In this document: positions 26,049 through 34,639 of the stretch, one piece after another
Numbering within the stretch: the first letter of the stretch is position 1
How the letters are laid out: each line of letters starts with the position of its first letter
Assembly (NCBI GenBank): GCA_938048755.1
Contig: CALIUG010000190.1
Coordinates: forward strand, 1-42,373
Source of the DNA: an uncultured Alphaproteobacteria bacterium
GTDB taxonomy: Bacteria; Pseudomonadota; Alphaproteobacteria; SP197
Direction of reading: 5' to 3'
DNA: 42,373 bases
Notes under the pieces: generated by a model
What the model saw: the letters and a program-made list of their open reading frames with translations, nothing else
Database searches by the model: none
What the model was told of the DNA's origin: nothing
Position numbers and translations under genes: made by a program

Positions 26049-27251
26049 ATGGTGCAACTGGGCAGGTTCTTTCCGAACGAGGAATATGAGGCGCGCTGGG
26101 CGGCTGTCGAAGCCGAGATGAAGCGACGCGGGCTGGAAGCCGCTGTCGTGTTCGGCCGTTCGGGTGGCACCAACGACCGCTGTGGCGATGTGCTTTATCT
26201 CACCAACTTCTTCTCGACCGCGTCGGGCCAGGGATACGATTCCGCAATCTTCGAGGGGCGTTCGTTCAACTCCGTGCTGCTGCAGGTCGGTCAGAAGCCC
26301 GAGCTGCATGCCGATGAGCCCGGCATCCGTGAGGAACTGATTTCCACCGACCGCATCGTTTCCTCCAACACACCCTTCCGCGACATCGTCCAGGCGGTGA
26401 AGGCGCGCGGTCTGAAGGGACCGGTCGGGCTGGTCGGCAGCGATGTCGTGCCGTTGTGCTACTGGAACGTGATGCAGGCCGAAGCGCCCGAGATCGACTG
26501 GCAGATCGAGGATGATCTCGTGGTGTCCTGCCGTCGCATCAAGTCACCGCGCGAACAGGATGCCATGCGGATCGGCGGGGCGACGGCGAGCCGGGCGCTC
26601 AACCGGTTCATCGAAGGCCTCATCATGGGCCGCTCGGAGACCGAGGCGGCCTCGGAAGCGGCCCGTGAGGTCGTGCGTTCGGGCGGCACGATCCACATGC
26701 TGCCGGCCTGTCATGGCGATCTCATCAACCAATTCGTCGCCAATCCCATCGCCAGCTACACCTTTGATGCGCCACGCGAGGGCGACCTGGTGCGCGCCTG
26801 GGTCTATGGGCCGATGTTCGAGGGGTACTATCAGGACCCCGGGCGCACCACGGTGTGCGGACGAAAGCCGAAATCGGCCGAACAGAAGGAAATGGTCGAG
26901 ACCGGTGCGCGCATCGTCGAAGCGGTGATGGAGCAGATCAAGCCGGGCGTGAAGGTGAAGCAGGTCGCCCAGCACGGCCTTGATCTCTCACGCCAGTACG
27001 GTGCGGAGTCCAACCAGATGGCGGAGAAGTGGCCCCACTTCGGCCACGGCCTGGGCCTCTTCTTCGAGAAACCCTATCTGGGTGTTGCCATGTGCACCGA
27101 CGAGGATGTCTTCGAGGAAGGCATGGCCCTGGGCGTCGAAGCCTTCTTCGGTCAGCCGGGCCTGGGCAGCGCCGGGTTCGAGCAGAACATGCTGGTCGGT
27201 GCCGACGGTGTGGAACTGCTGACGTCATCACCGATGTTGTGGTGGGATTAG
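26049..27251 (+). CDS. M24 family (creatinase / Xaa-Pro peptidase-like) protein
   Basis: The 400-residue protein has an N-terminal creatinase-like domain (about 1-165) and a C-terminal pita-bread domain. Of the five metal ligands of metallopeptidases in this fold, Asp263 (QDPGRT), His333 (GHGLGL), Glu364 (GVEAF) and Glu378 (FEQNML) are present. The first Asp is missing (RAWVYGPMFEGYY). Like creatinase, it may therefore act without a dinuclear metal site, on a small amide or guanidino compound. GGAAGGGAG upstream supports the start. It is divergent from the aminotransferase gene and may be functionally tied to it. Confidence 0.82.
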   Translation: MVQLGRFFPNEEYEARWAAVEAEMKRRGLEAAVVFGRSGGTNDRCGDVLYLTNFFSTASGQGYDSAIFEGRSFNSVLLQVGQKPELHADEPGIREELISTDRIVSSNTPFRDIVQAVKARGLKGPVGLVGSDVVPLCYWNVMQAEAPEIDWQIEDDLVVSCRRIKSPREQDAMRIGGATASRALNRFIEGLIMGRSETEAASEAAREVVRSGGTIHMLPACHGDLINQFVANPIASYTFDAPREGDLVRAWVYGPMFEGYYQDPGRTTVCGRKPKSAEQKEMVETGARIVEAVMEQIKPGVKVKQVAQHGLDLSRQYGAESNQMAEKWPHFGHGLGLFFEKPYLGVAMCTDEDVFEEGMALGVEAFFGQPGLGSAGFEQNMLVGADGVELLTSSPMLWWD

Positions 27252-27263
27252 GAGGTTTGATTT

Positions 27264-27491
27264 TGTTTAGCCTCAAGCGCCGGCGCATGCTCCGCATGCT
27301 TGGCTTACGGGCCTGACCGGCCCGGGGACGCGGTCGCGTCCCTGTCGGCGCTACGCGCCTCTCGCCTGCTCGCCTTCCAAGAAGGGTGTCATCCCGGCCG
27401 AGCAACGCGAGAGCCGGGATCTCGACAGGGCGGCGCAGAACTCTCGAGGCCCCGGATCGGCGCGGCTTAGGCCGCTTGTCCGGGGTGACAC
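27264..27491. repeat. Composite structured repeat, copy D (single half-unit plus core)
   Basis: One arm with the fully paired GCATGC-TCC-GCATGC triloop hairpin (about 27270-27303) is followed by GGGCC-TGACC-GGCCC, GGGACGCG-GT-CGCGTCCC and GGCGC-TAC-GCGCC. The core is GTCATCCCGGCCGAGCAACG...GAGAGCCGGG, then a ...CGCTTGTCCGGGGTGACA end. The second half-unit is absent. The element lies between the convergent M24 and SDR genes. It mixes hairpin types seen in the two different halves of the other copies. Confidence 0.82.
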
Positions 27492-27497
27492 GTCCTT

Positions 27498-28247
27498 TTA
27501 GCGCGCGCCCGACACCTCCATCAGGCTCATGGAGACGTAGCTGGCGGCGTCCGAGCAGAGCCAGACGATGGTTTCGGCGACTTCGTCGGCGGTGCCGGCG
27601 CGTTTGGCTGGCACGGTTGCGCCCAGACGGGCCACGCGGCCGGGTTCATCGCCCAGATCATTGTGGATGTCGGTGTCGATGATGCCCGGGCGCACGCCGT
27701 TGACACGGATGCCTTCGCCCGCGACTTCCTGAGCGAGACCGATGGTCAGGCTGTCGATGCCGCCCTTGGTCGCGGCGTAGTCGACATAGGCGCCGGCCCC
27801 GCCCAGACGGCTGGCGACCGAGGAGACATTGACGATCGCGCCACCGGTTCCGCCATGGTTGGTCGACATGCGCCGCACCGCTTCGGCGCAACCCAGGATC
27901 GCACCGGTCAGGTTGACGGCGATGATGTGCTGGAGATCCGCGACATCGCGCGCATCCAGACGGCTCATCCTGTTGACGATGCCCGCGTTGTTGACGAAGG
28001 CATCCAGTCTGCCGAAGGCCGCGTCGGATTCGGTAAAGAGGCGCGACACGTCTTCGGGTTTGCCGGTATCGGCCTGAATCGCCACCGCCTTTTGTCCCGC
28101 GGCCTCGACCTCGGCGACAACGGACCGCGCGGCTGCTTCGTTGCGCGCGTAGTTGACCACGACATCCCAGCCGTCGCGGGCGGCAAGCCTTGCGGTCGCT
28201 GCCCCGATTCCCCGGCTGCCGCCGGTGATCAGCATTACCTTGTTCAT
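27498..28247 (-). CDS. Short-chain dehydrogenase/reductase
   Basis: The 249-residue protein is a classical SDR: the cofactor site TGGSRGIG (8-15), NNAG (86-89), catalytic Ser142/143, Tyr157 and Lys161 (YAATK), and RVNGVRPG after it. The Asn-Tyr-Ala-Arg after beta-2 suggests NADPH preference. The C-terminus MEVSGAR is normal for the family. The substrate is unknown. It is last of the minus-strand run that includes the CoA-transferase and DUF1203 genes, and repeat D begins just past its stop. Confidence 0.9.
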   Translation of the reverse strand: MNKVMLITGGSRGIGAATARLAARDGWDVVVNYARNEAAARSVVAEVEAAGQKAVAIQADTGKPEDVSRLFTESDAAFGRLDAFVNNAGIVNRMSRLDARDVADLQHIIAVNLTGAILGCAEAVRRMSTNHGGTGGAIVNVSSVASRLGGAGAYVDYAATKGGIDSLTIGLAQEVAGEGIRVNGVRPGIIDTDIHNDLGDEPGRVARLGATVPAKRAGTADEVAETIVWLCSDAASYVSMSLMEVSGAR

Positions 28248-28282
28248 GTCGCTCTCCCGTTGCCCCGATATCCAGGTTGGGA

Positions 28283-28756
28283 TTATCCCCGTTCGATGCG
28301 CAATTGATAGCAGTTGTTGGGTGTGGAACGCAGATGGAGGAAGGCGATGTCGTCACGCGCCAGGAGTTCGGCGGCGCGCACGGGAATGTCGGAGGTGTCG
28401 ACGACTGCGCCGGTGCCATAGACGATGCGGCTATCGTGGCCATAACCCCGCAGGATGAAGTCGGGACTGTTTGTCAGGGCCTCGGGAAAGCCGCCGTCCT
28501 CGGCATGGCGGGCACAGGGGTCGGCATGGATGAAGAGCGGGCCGGTCTCGGCATAGGGCTGGGCTTCAGGGAACGGCCGATGGCCCACGATCAGCATGGA
28601 CTCGCCGCCGGGGATGTAGGTCAGGCAATGGCGGCAGGGATTGCCACCACCATCCGAGACATGACGCTCGGGTGTCTGGCCGTTTGAGTCAGGCCTGCCT
28701 GCCTGCAGGGCTTCCACGGCAGCGGTGTCGAGGGCGAGGTAACGCAGGGATGTCAT
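28283..28756 (-). CDS. DUF1203 family protein
   Basis: From ATG 28756 the protein has 157 residues; GGAGG seven bases upstream fixes the start. It has GGGNPCRHCLTYIPGGE, GHRPFPEAQPYAETGPLFIHADPC and a final LHLRSTPNNCYQLRIER, features I recall for DUF1203, a family of unknown function. The cysteines in CRHC and the later DPC could bind a metal. The ribosome site lies in a perfect 7-bp hairpin (28762-28783). It sits between the CoA-transferase and SDR genes, with 35 bases to the SDR start. Confidence 0.83.
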   Translation of the reverse strand: MTSLRYLALDTAAVEALQAGRPDSNGQTPERHVSDGGGNPCRHCLTYIPGGESMLIVGHRPFPEAQPYAETGPLFIHADPCARHAEDGGFPEALTNSPDFILRGYGHDSRIVYGTGAVVDTSDIPVRAAELLARDDIAFLHLRSTPNNCYQLRIERG

Positions 28757-28761
28757 GGCAG

Positions 28762-28783
28762 GGCCTCCGGTTGTGTGGAGGCC
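28762..28783 (-). promoter_or_regulatory. Hairpin sequestering the DUF1203 ribosome site
   Basis: Read on the minus strand, GGCCTCC-ACACAACC-GGAGGCC forms a perfect 7-bp stem whose 3' arm contains the GGAGG ribosome site, seven bases before the ATG. Such a stem would limit translation unless opened. It could alternatively be part of the end of the CoA-transferase transcript, but no T-run follows. Confidence 0.55.
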
Positions 28784-28895
28784 GTTGTGCTGAATCGGCG
28801 GACAAGTCGCGACCCGGTTCTTGCGGCAGAGTTGGCTTCTGTCCGCCCGGAGCCCGTCATGGTGACAGCGAAGCTGCTGGCGGTATCGGCCTTGG

Positions 28896-30191
28896 TTACA
28901 GGGCGCGCGCCAGTTCGTCGCGGAAGCGGGGATGGGCAATGGCGATCAACGCCTCGGCGCGTTCACGCAATGTCTTGCCGTAGAGGTCGGCATGGCCGAA
29001 CTCCGTAACGATCACGCGGACATCGTTGCGTGGTGTCGTCACGGGGCCGTCGAGATGGGCCACGATCCGCGAAACGGAGCCCTGCTGCGCCGTCGAGCGA
29101 CACGCGATGATCGACAGGCCTCCGCGCGATGCATTGGCGCCACGCACGAAATCAAGCTGGCCGCCCGAACCACTGTATTGATGACCCATCATGTGTTCCG
29201 AATTGCACGCCCCGCTGAGGTCAACCTGGAGTGTGGCGTTCACAGAGATAACGTTGTCATTCTTGGCGATGTGGCGTGGATCGTTCACGATATCGACGGG
29301 CAGGCTGTAGACCGCCGGATTGTCGTCGAGCCAGCGGTAAAACGCGGTATCGCCAAGCGCGAAGGTGAAGACGCTCCGACCGCGATAGGTCTTCTTTGCC
29401 TGATTGCTGACCGCACCGCACGCGACCAGTTCTGCCAGGGGCGGCGTCATCAATTCAGTGTGGATACCAAGATTGCGTCTGTTCCTGAGACGCCGGCACA
29501 CTGCGCCGGGAAGATTGCCGATACCCATCTGCAGACAGGCTCCATCGTCGATCATCGCAGCGATATGGTCGGCAATGGCATCGTCTGCTTCGCGCGCCTT
29601 TGCTTCACGCACCTCCTGCAGGGGCGCTGCGTGTTCAACCACGGCATCGACCTCCGACACATGCAGCGGTGACTCGCCGTGGACGCGCGGCATGTTGGGA
29701 TTGACTTCAACAATCAGCTTTTCCGCACTGCGCGCTGCGACGCTGATGTAATCGTTGTTGGTGCCGAAGCTGAAATAGCCATGGCGGTCCATGGGTGACA
29801 CCGTGGTGATGCAGGCTCGGAGATCAATCTCGCTGCTGAGCATGCGCGGTGCCTCGCTGAAGGCCACCGGGGCAAAATGGATCAGCGCTGCATCCTCGGG
29901 CCGTGCCCGGATCAGCGCGCGTTCAACCCCGCTCATGAACATGCAATGGGGATGGATGCGGTCCAGCAGCTCACGCTGCAGGACGGTCGCACGGGCATGT
30001 TCCATCGAGTGAAAGTACCACAGTCGCAGCGCGCTCAGCTCATGTGATCGGGCCCGTGCCGCAAGTGCTGCCAGCAAGGCAGGTGGCTCCGAAGCCGCCA
30101 TACCCATGGCTACATCACTGTTATCGGGGACAAGCGCTGCGGCTTGATCTGCCGATAGGAGTTTTTCCTGATAAAGCGCTGCTGGATTCAT
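28896..30191 (-). CDS. Acetyl-CoA hydrolase/transferase family, 4-hydroxybutyrate CoA-transferase-like
   Basis: The start at 30191 (MNPAALYQ) with GAGGTG upstream gives 431 residues. Visible family features are QMGIGNLPGAV, GIHTELMTPPL with the catalytic glutamate that forms the CoA thioester, and SGSGGQLDFVRGA near residue 335. This is the acetate/4-hydroxybutyrate CoA-transferase branch, which moves CoA between carboxylates. Next to polyamine catabolism, a role in activating 4-hydroxybutyrate formed from GABA is plausible but inferred. The gap to the glutamine-synthetase-like gene is 100 bases, same strand. Confidence 0.85.
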   Translation of the reverse strand: MNPAALYQEKLLSADQAAALVPDNSDVAMGMAASEPPALLAALAARARSHELSALRLWYFHSMEHARATVLQRELLDRIHPHCMFMSGVERALIRARPEDAALIHFAPVAFSEAPRMLSSEIDLRACITTVSPMDRHGYFSFGTNNDYISVAARSAEKLIVEVNPNMPRVHGESPLHVSEVDAVVEHAAPLQEVREAKAREADDAIADHIAAMIDDGACLQMGIGNLPGAVCRRLRNRRNLGIHTELMTPPLAELVACGAVSNQAKKTYRGRSVFTFALGDTAFYRWLDDNPAVYSLPVDIVNDPRHIAKNDNVISVNATLQVDLSGACNSEHMMGHQYSGSGGQLDFVRGANASRGGLSIIACRSTAQQGSVSRIVAHLDGPVTTPRNDVRVIVTEFGHADLYGKTLRERAEALIAIAHPRFRDELARAL

Positions 30192-30291
30192 GTGGGGCAC
30201 CTCGGATTCCGTCATCGCACGAACAGGGTTTGCACCGGCAATGTCACACCGTCATGACAGCCCGGTCTCTGCTCTGCATGTGCCGGGCATC

Positions 30292-31638
30292 TTAGACGTT
30301 CAGCAGCAGGTGCTGGCGCTCCCAGGGGCTGATGACATCCTGGTATTCGTCATGTTCGGCCTGTTTGACCGCGACCACGAGATCGACGAATTCGTCGCTC
30401 AGAATCTCGCGCAGTTCCTTGCAGCGGTGCAGACGCTGCAGGGCGTCGGGAAGATGGCGGGGCAGGCCGTGGCTTTTCAGCAGATAGGCGTTGTTCTGCA
30501 TGGTCTTGTTGGGCTCGATCTTGTGTTCCATGCCCAGGTAACCGCAGGCCAGCGTGGCGGCCATGGCGAGATAGGGGTTCACGTCGACGCCGGGCACGCG
30601 GTTTTCGATGCGCCGTCCCTTGCGGTCGGATTCCGGCACACGCAGGCCCACGGTGCGGTTCTCGAATCCCCAATGGGTGTTGATCGGTGCATCGCTGTCG
30701 GCGCGCAGACGGCGATAGGAATTTACGTTCGGCGCAAAGAGAGGCATGGCGCTGGGCAGGAACTTTTGCAGGCCACCGATATAATGGTGGAAGACCTTTG
30801 TGTCCTTGCCCTTGGCATCGGCGAAGATGTTCTTGCCCCCGCCCGCCTTCACGATGGACTGGTGGATGTGCATGGCGCTGCCGGCCTCGCCCTCGATGGG
30901 CTTGGCCATGAAAGTGCAGTAGACGTTATGGCGCAGGGCGGCTTCGCGGCAGACGCGTTTGAACACCATCACCATGTCTGCCAGCGCCATGGGGTCGCCG
31001 TGGTTGAAGTTGACCTCCAACTGGGCGGGGCCTGCCTCATGAATCAGGGTGTCGAGGTCGACCCGGGCGGCTTCGCAGAAGTCATAGATGTCATCGACGA
31101 CGTGATCGAACTCGTTGGCGGCATCGATGCCATAGGCCTGCCGTCCCGACTCCGTGCGCCCGGAACGGCCCACGGGCGGCTCCAGCGGGTAATCGGGATC
31201 AACATTCTTTGCGACCAGATAGAATTCCAGTTCCGGAGCGACCACGGGAACAAGGCCCTTGGCTGCATAGAGATCGAGCACACGCCGCAGCACGCCACGT
31301 GGTGAGGTGAGCACATCCGAGCCGTCACGCCAGGTGACATGGCACATGACCTGGGCTGTGGGATCGTCATACCAGGGCACGCGCCGCAGGGTCTCGATAT
31401 CGGGGTAAAGGATCATGTCGGGCGAGGTTTCATCGCCCGGATAGGGTTCGGGATATTCGCCGGTGACGGTCTGGTAGAAGACGTCGCCCGGCATACGCAG
31501 GGACTTGTCGGTCAGCGAGCGCAGGAACCGGTCACGGGGCAGGATCTTGCCGCGCGGCATGCCGGTGAGGTCGGCGACCATGCATTCGATTTCGTTGATG
31601 CCGTGTTCGCGCAGCCAGGATTCAGGATCGATGGACAT
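30292..31638 (-). CDS. puuA: Glutamine synthetase family protein, gamma-glutamylputrescine synthetase type
   Basis: The 448-residue protein (ATG 31638, CGGAG six bases upstream) has the glutamine-synthetase beta-grasp and catalytic domains: PELEFYL, GPAQLEVNFNHGDPM, GSAMHIHQSI and NTHWGFENRTVGLRVP. These correspond to metal, ATP and glutamate sites. The sequence belongs to the PuuA/SpuB/GlnA3-like branch that glutamylates amines rather than making glutamine. The neighbouring gamma-glutamyl-GABA hydrolase, 17 bases upstream, supports putrescine as substrate. A longer upstream frame only overlaps that neighbour. Confidence 0.87.
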   Translation of the reverse strand: MSIDPESWLREHGINEIECMVADLTGMPRGKILPRDRFLRSLTDKSLRMPGDVFYQTVTGEYPEPYPGDETSPDMILYPDIETLRRVPWYDDPTAQVMCHVTWRDGSDVLTSPRGVLRRVLDLYAAKGLVPVVAPELEFYLVAKNVDPDYPLEPPVGRSGRTESGRQAYGIDAANEFDHVVDDIYDFCEAARVDLDTLIHEAGPAQLEVNFNHGDPMALADMVMVFKRVCREAALRHNVYCTFMAKPIEGEAGSAMHIHQSIVKAGGGKNIFADAKGKDTKVFHHYIGGLQKFLPSAMPLFAPNVNSYRRLRADSDAPINTHWGFENRTVGLRVPESDRKGRRIENRVPGVDVNPYLAMAATLACGYLGMEHKIEPNKTMQNNAYLLKSHGLPRHLPDALQRLHRCKELREILSDEFVDLVVAVKQAEHDEYQDVISPWERQHLLLNV

Positions 31639-31655
31639 GAAAACTCCGTTCTGGT

Positions 31656-32462
31656 TCAGGCTGCCGAAGCGGCAAGACGGGCAGCGCCATAGGCACGGCA
31701 GGCCTCGCCAAAGGCGGTGAAAAGGGCGTGGTCGGGTGCGCGTTCGCGGAAGCGCCATTCCGGGTGCCATTGCACGCCCAGCTGCAGGAAGGGCGCGCCT
31801 TTGACGGAAATTGCCTCGATCTGGCCATCGGGTGCAACCGCCTCGACCGACACGCGTTCGGCGGGCTGATCAACACCCTGGCCGTGGATCGAGTTGATCT
31901 CATAGGTCTCGAGCCCGGTGATGCCGTGCAGCACACCGCCTGGTGTGACGGTGATGCTGTGCGCGGGGCCGTATTGTTTTTCGCGCGGATCGTCCTTGTT
32001 CTCGCGATGATCCATGCGACCGGGCACTTCCTCGACATGCTGGAAGAGGGTGCCGCCCAGAGCCGCGTTCAGTTCCTGGATGCCACGGCACACGGCAAAC
32101 AGGGGAATGCCGCGCTCCACGATGCGGCGGATCATCGGCAGGGTGAGCGCATCGCGCTGGGGGTCCTGCAGGGTATCGGGACGCGGGTCATGACCACCGT
32201 AATGATGCGGCCCGACATTGCTGGGGCTGCCGGGCAGGAAGACACCGTCGATGCGGTCGAGCAGGTCATCGACGCCGTAGAGGTTTTCCAGCGGCTCGAG
32301 ATCGGCACCCTCGCCGAAGCAGGGCATCAGCATGGGCATCACGCCGGCCCCGTGGGCGACGGCATTGATGTACTTCTCGCCGACCACATGCATGGGATGA
32401 ATGCCGATCTGGCGCAGATCGCAGGGAATTCCGACAAGCGGCAGGGAACCTTGATGTGTCAT
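31656..32462 (-). CDS. puuD: Gamma-glutamyl-gamma-aminobutyrate hydrolase family (class I amidotransferase-like)
   Basis: The 268-residue protein has the glutaminase triad Cys125 (FAVCRGIQE), His233 and Glu235 (GVQWHPEW). The N-terminus PLVGIPCDLRQIG and DGVFLPGSPSNVGPHHY are typical of PuuD/SpuA. PuuD removes glutamate from gamma-glutamyl-GABA in the cytosol. The ATG at 32462 gives the family's usual N-terminus. It is the first gene of the minus-strand cluster, followed by the glutamine-synthetase-like gene. It faces the sterol-desaturase-like gene across a 77-base divergent gap that must hold both promoters. Confidence 0.9.
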   Translation of the reverse strand: MTHQGSLPLVGIPCDLRQIGIHPMHVVGEKYINAVAHGAGVMPMLMPCFGEGADLEPLENLYGVDDLLDRIDGVFLPGSPSNVGPHHYGGHDPRPDTLQDPQRDALTLPMIRRIVERGIPLFAVCRGIQELNAALGGTLFQHVEEVPGRMDHRENKDDPREKQYGPAHSITVTPGGVLHGITGLETYEINSIHGQGVDQPAERVSVEAVAPDGQIEAISVKGAPFLQLGVQWHPEWRFRERAPDHALFTAFGEACRAYGAARLAASAA

Positions 32463-32539
32463 GATGTGATCGCTGGTTTCGCAGAGATGAAGGCAAAAGC
32501 GTACCATATCGATGGCTGAAGAGGATAACGCGAAACGCG

Positions 32540-33310
32540 ATGCCCGATGTGACCGACCATCTGATCCTGATCAAGGGTTTGGCGCTTGGTGTCATGGTCG
32601 TCCTGTTTCTGGCGGAGCGGCTGCTGCCGTCGGTGCCCGGGACCTTCCGCTGGCCCCGCCTGGTGCGGAATCTGGCGTTCTGGGTGGGCAACAGTTTGTT
32701 ATCCCTTGCGGTGGTGGTGCCGGTCACGGTGTTCGCCGCCCGGCATGGTTTGGGCTGGCGGCCCGAATGGTGGTCGGGTCTGCCGGGACTGGGGCTTGAT
32801 CTTCTGCTGCTCGATTGCTGGATCTATGGCTGGCACCGGCTCAACCATGTCATCCCGTTCCTGTGGCGCTTTCATCAGGTTCATCATCGCGATCAGGCGC
32901 TTGATGTCTCGACCTCGGTCCGATTTCACCCCGGCGAGGTCCTGCTCTCGGCACTGGTTCGCGCCGGCGCGATCGTCCTGTTGGGGATGCCGCTGGAATC
33001 CGTGCTGATCTTAGAGGCCCTGGTGCTGGTGGCGGCGGGCTTTCAACATTCCAACCTGCGCCTGGCCCCTTGGCTGGAGCGCTGCCTCTCCTGGGTCATC
33101 GTCACGCCGGGCATCCACTGGGTGCACCATCATGACCGTCGCGCCGAGACCGATTCCAACTACGCCACGATTCTCTCGGTGTGGGACCGGTTGTTCGCCA
33201 GCGCCAGCCCGACACAACGCACACCGGCCATGACCCTGGGTGTGGAGGGGGAGCCTGAATTGCCGCTCGGGCGTCTTGCCGTCCTGCCGTTCCGGAAGGG
33301 TTCAGACTGA
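32540..33310 (+). CDS. Sterol desaturase / fatty acid hydroxylase superfamily protein
   Basis: The 256-residue integral membrane protein has the eight-histidine di-iron pattern: HRLNH, HQVHH and HWVHHHDRRAETDSNY. Four or so transmembrane segments surround them. The family hydroxylates or desaturates lipids with oxygen; the substrate is unknown. The last nine bases overlap the convergent MATE transporter gene. No link to the polyamine genes is evident. Confidence 0.9.
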   Translation: MPDVTDHLILIKGLALGVMVVLFLAERLLPSVPGTFRWPRLVRNLAFWVGNSLLSLAVVVPVTVFAARHGLGWRPEWWSGLPGLGLDLLLLDCWIYGWHRLNHVIPFLWRFHQVHHRDQALDVSTSVRFHPGEVLLSALVRAGAIVLLGMPLESVLILEALVLVAAGFQHSNLRLAPWLERCLSWVIVTPGIHWVHHHDRRAETDSNYATILSVWDRLFASASPTQRTPAMTLGVEGEPELPLGRLAVLPFRKGSD

Positions 33311-34636
33311 CGCGGTCTCGGTCTCGCGGATCAGGCGGGGATAACGCACCCACAGGGTGAGCGCGCGCAGGATGAAGAGCACGATGAGGGCGATCCAGAG
33401 GCCGTGGTTTCCCAGTTCCAGCCACAGCAGATAGCTCGCGGGCAGATAGACCACGGTGGAGATGAGCATGGCGTTGCGCAGGTCCCGGCCTCGCGTTGTG
33501 CCGATGAAGATGCCGTCCAGCTGGAACGACCAGACACCAAACAGCGGCATCAGGACGGCATAGGGCAGATAATCCCTGGCAACGGCGCGCACCTCTTCGA
33601 CGTCGGTCATGAGGTTGATGATGCCACCGCCGAAGACGGCAAAGACCAGACAGAACACGCTGGCGGTCAGCCCGGCCCAGACCGTCGAGACCGCGACCGC
33701 ATTCTGCATCGAGCGGCGGTCCCGCTTGCCGTAGGCTTCGCCCACGATCGCCTCGCAGGCATTGGCAAAACCGTCCAGCGCGAAGCTGGCGAAGGTCAGG
33801 AACATCATCAGGACTTCGTTGGCCGCAAGCGTCACATCGCCGGTGCGTGCCGACAGGCTTACAAAGACGGCAAAGGCCAGACTAAGGACCAGGGTGCGGA
33901 TCAGAAGATCACGATTGAGCGCAAGCAGCGGGAGATAGGCCGTCAGTCTGGTGGCAGCGGCCAGCGGCCAGGTGATGCGGGCGCCCGGGACGACAATCAT
34001 GAGCACCACCACCCCGACGATGAGGCCGGCATACTCAGCAAGCACAGTTGCCCCGGCGAGTCCCGGCACTTCCCAGCCGAATTCAAGAACAAACAGCAGA
34101 TCAAGCATCACATTGGTGCCGGCAATGACAACCTGTACGCCAAGCGCCCAGCCGGCCTTCTGCATGCCGATCAAAACACCCAGCACAATGAAGTTGCCCA
34201 TCACGGCAGGTGCGGCCCAGATGCGCACGTTGAAGTAGGCCGCAGCCTGGGCTGATACCTCCGGGCTGGCGCTGATGAGTTCCAATGCGACCCAGAGGAT
34301 GGGCCCCTGCAAGGCCATCAGCGGCAGAGCGATGGCGAAGGCCAGGATACCTGCGCGCAGGATGACGGCCTTGAGCTCGCCTCTGTCGCCCCGCCCAAGG
34401 GCCTGGGCAATGTAGCCGGTGGTTGAAAGGCGCATGAAACTGAAATTCATGAAGGCAAAGCTGAAAATCAGGACGGCCACGGCAACGCCGCCCAGATATT
34501 CCGGGCCCGGCAGATGGCCTGCCATTGCCGTATCGACCGCCCCGACGATGGGCAGCGTCAGGTTGGACAGCATGATCGGAAAGGCCATGCGCCAGACCCG
34601 GCCGTGCCAGTGGGCGCGGGAAATCACCTGCTGCAA
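33302..34636 (-). CDS. MATE-family efflux transporter, DinF-like
   Basis: The 444-residue protein has about 12 transmembrane segments and begins HWHGRVWRMAFPIMLSNLTLPIVGAVDTAMAGHL, an unmistakable MATE start, with ANACEAIVGEAYGKRD in the second half. MATE proteins export cationic compounds using sodium or protons. DinF-like members are also near relatives of MurJ in the MOP superfamily. The start lies three bases after the glnD stop, so it is in the mutS-glnD transcript, at the place where murJ stands in many alphaproteobacteria. Confidence 0.9.
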   Translation of the reverse strand: MQQVISRAHWHGRVWRMAFPIMLSNLTLPIVGAVDTAMAGHLPGPEYLGGVAVAVLIFSFAFMNFSFMRLSTTGYIAQALGRGDRGELKAVILRAGILAFAIALPLMALQGPILWVALELISASPEVSAQAAAYFNVRIWAAPAVMGNFIVLGVLIGMQKAGWALGVQVVIAGTNVMLDLLFVLEFGWEVPGLAGATVLAEYAGLIVGVVVLMIVVPGARITWPLAAATRLTAYLPLLALNRDLLIRTLVLSLAFAVFVSLSARTGDVTLAANEVLMMFLTFASFALDGFANACEAIVGEAYGKRDRRSMQNAVAVSTVWAGLTASVFCLVFAVFGGGIINLMTDVEEVRAVARDYLPYAVLMPLFGVWSFQLDGIFIGTTRGRDLRNAMLISTVVYLPASYLLWLELGNHGLWIALIVLFILRALTLWVRYPRLIRETETASV

Positions 34637-34639
34637 GGC

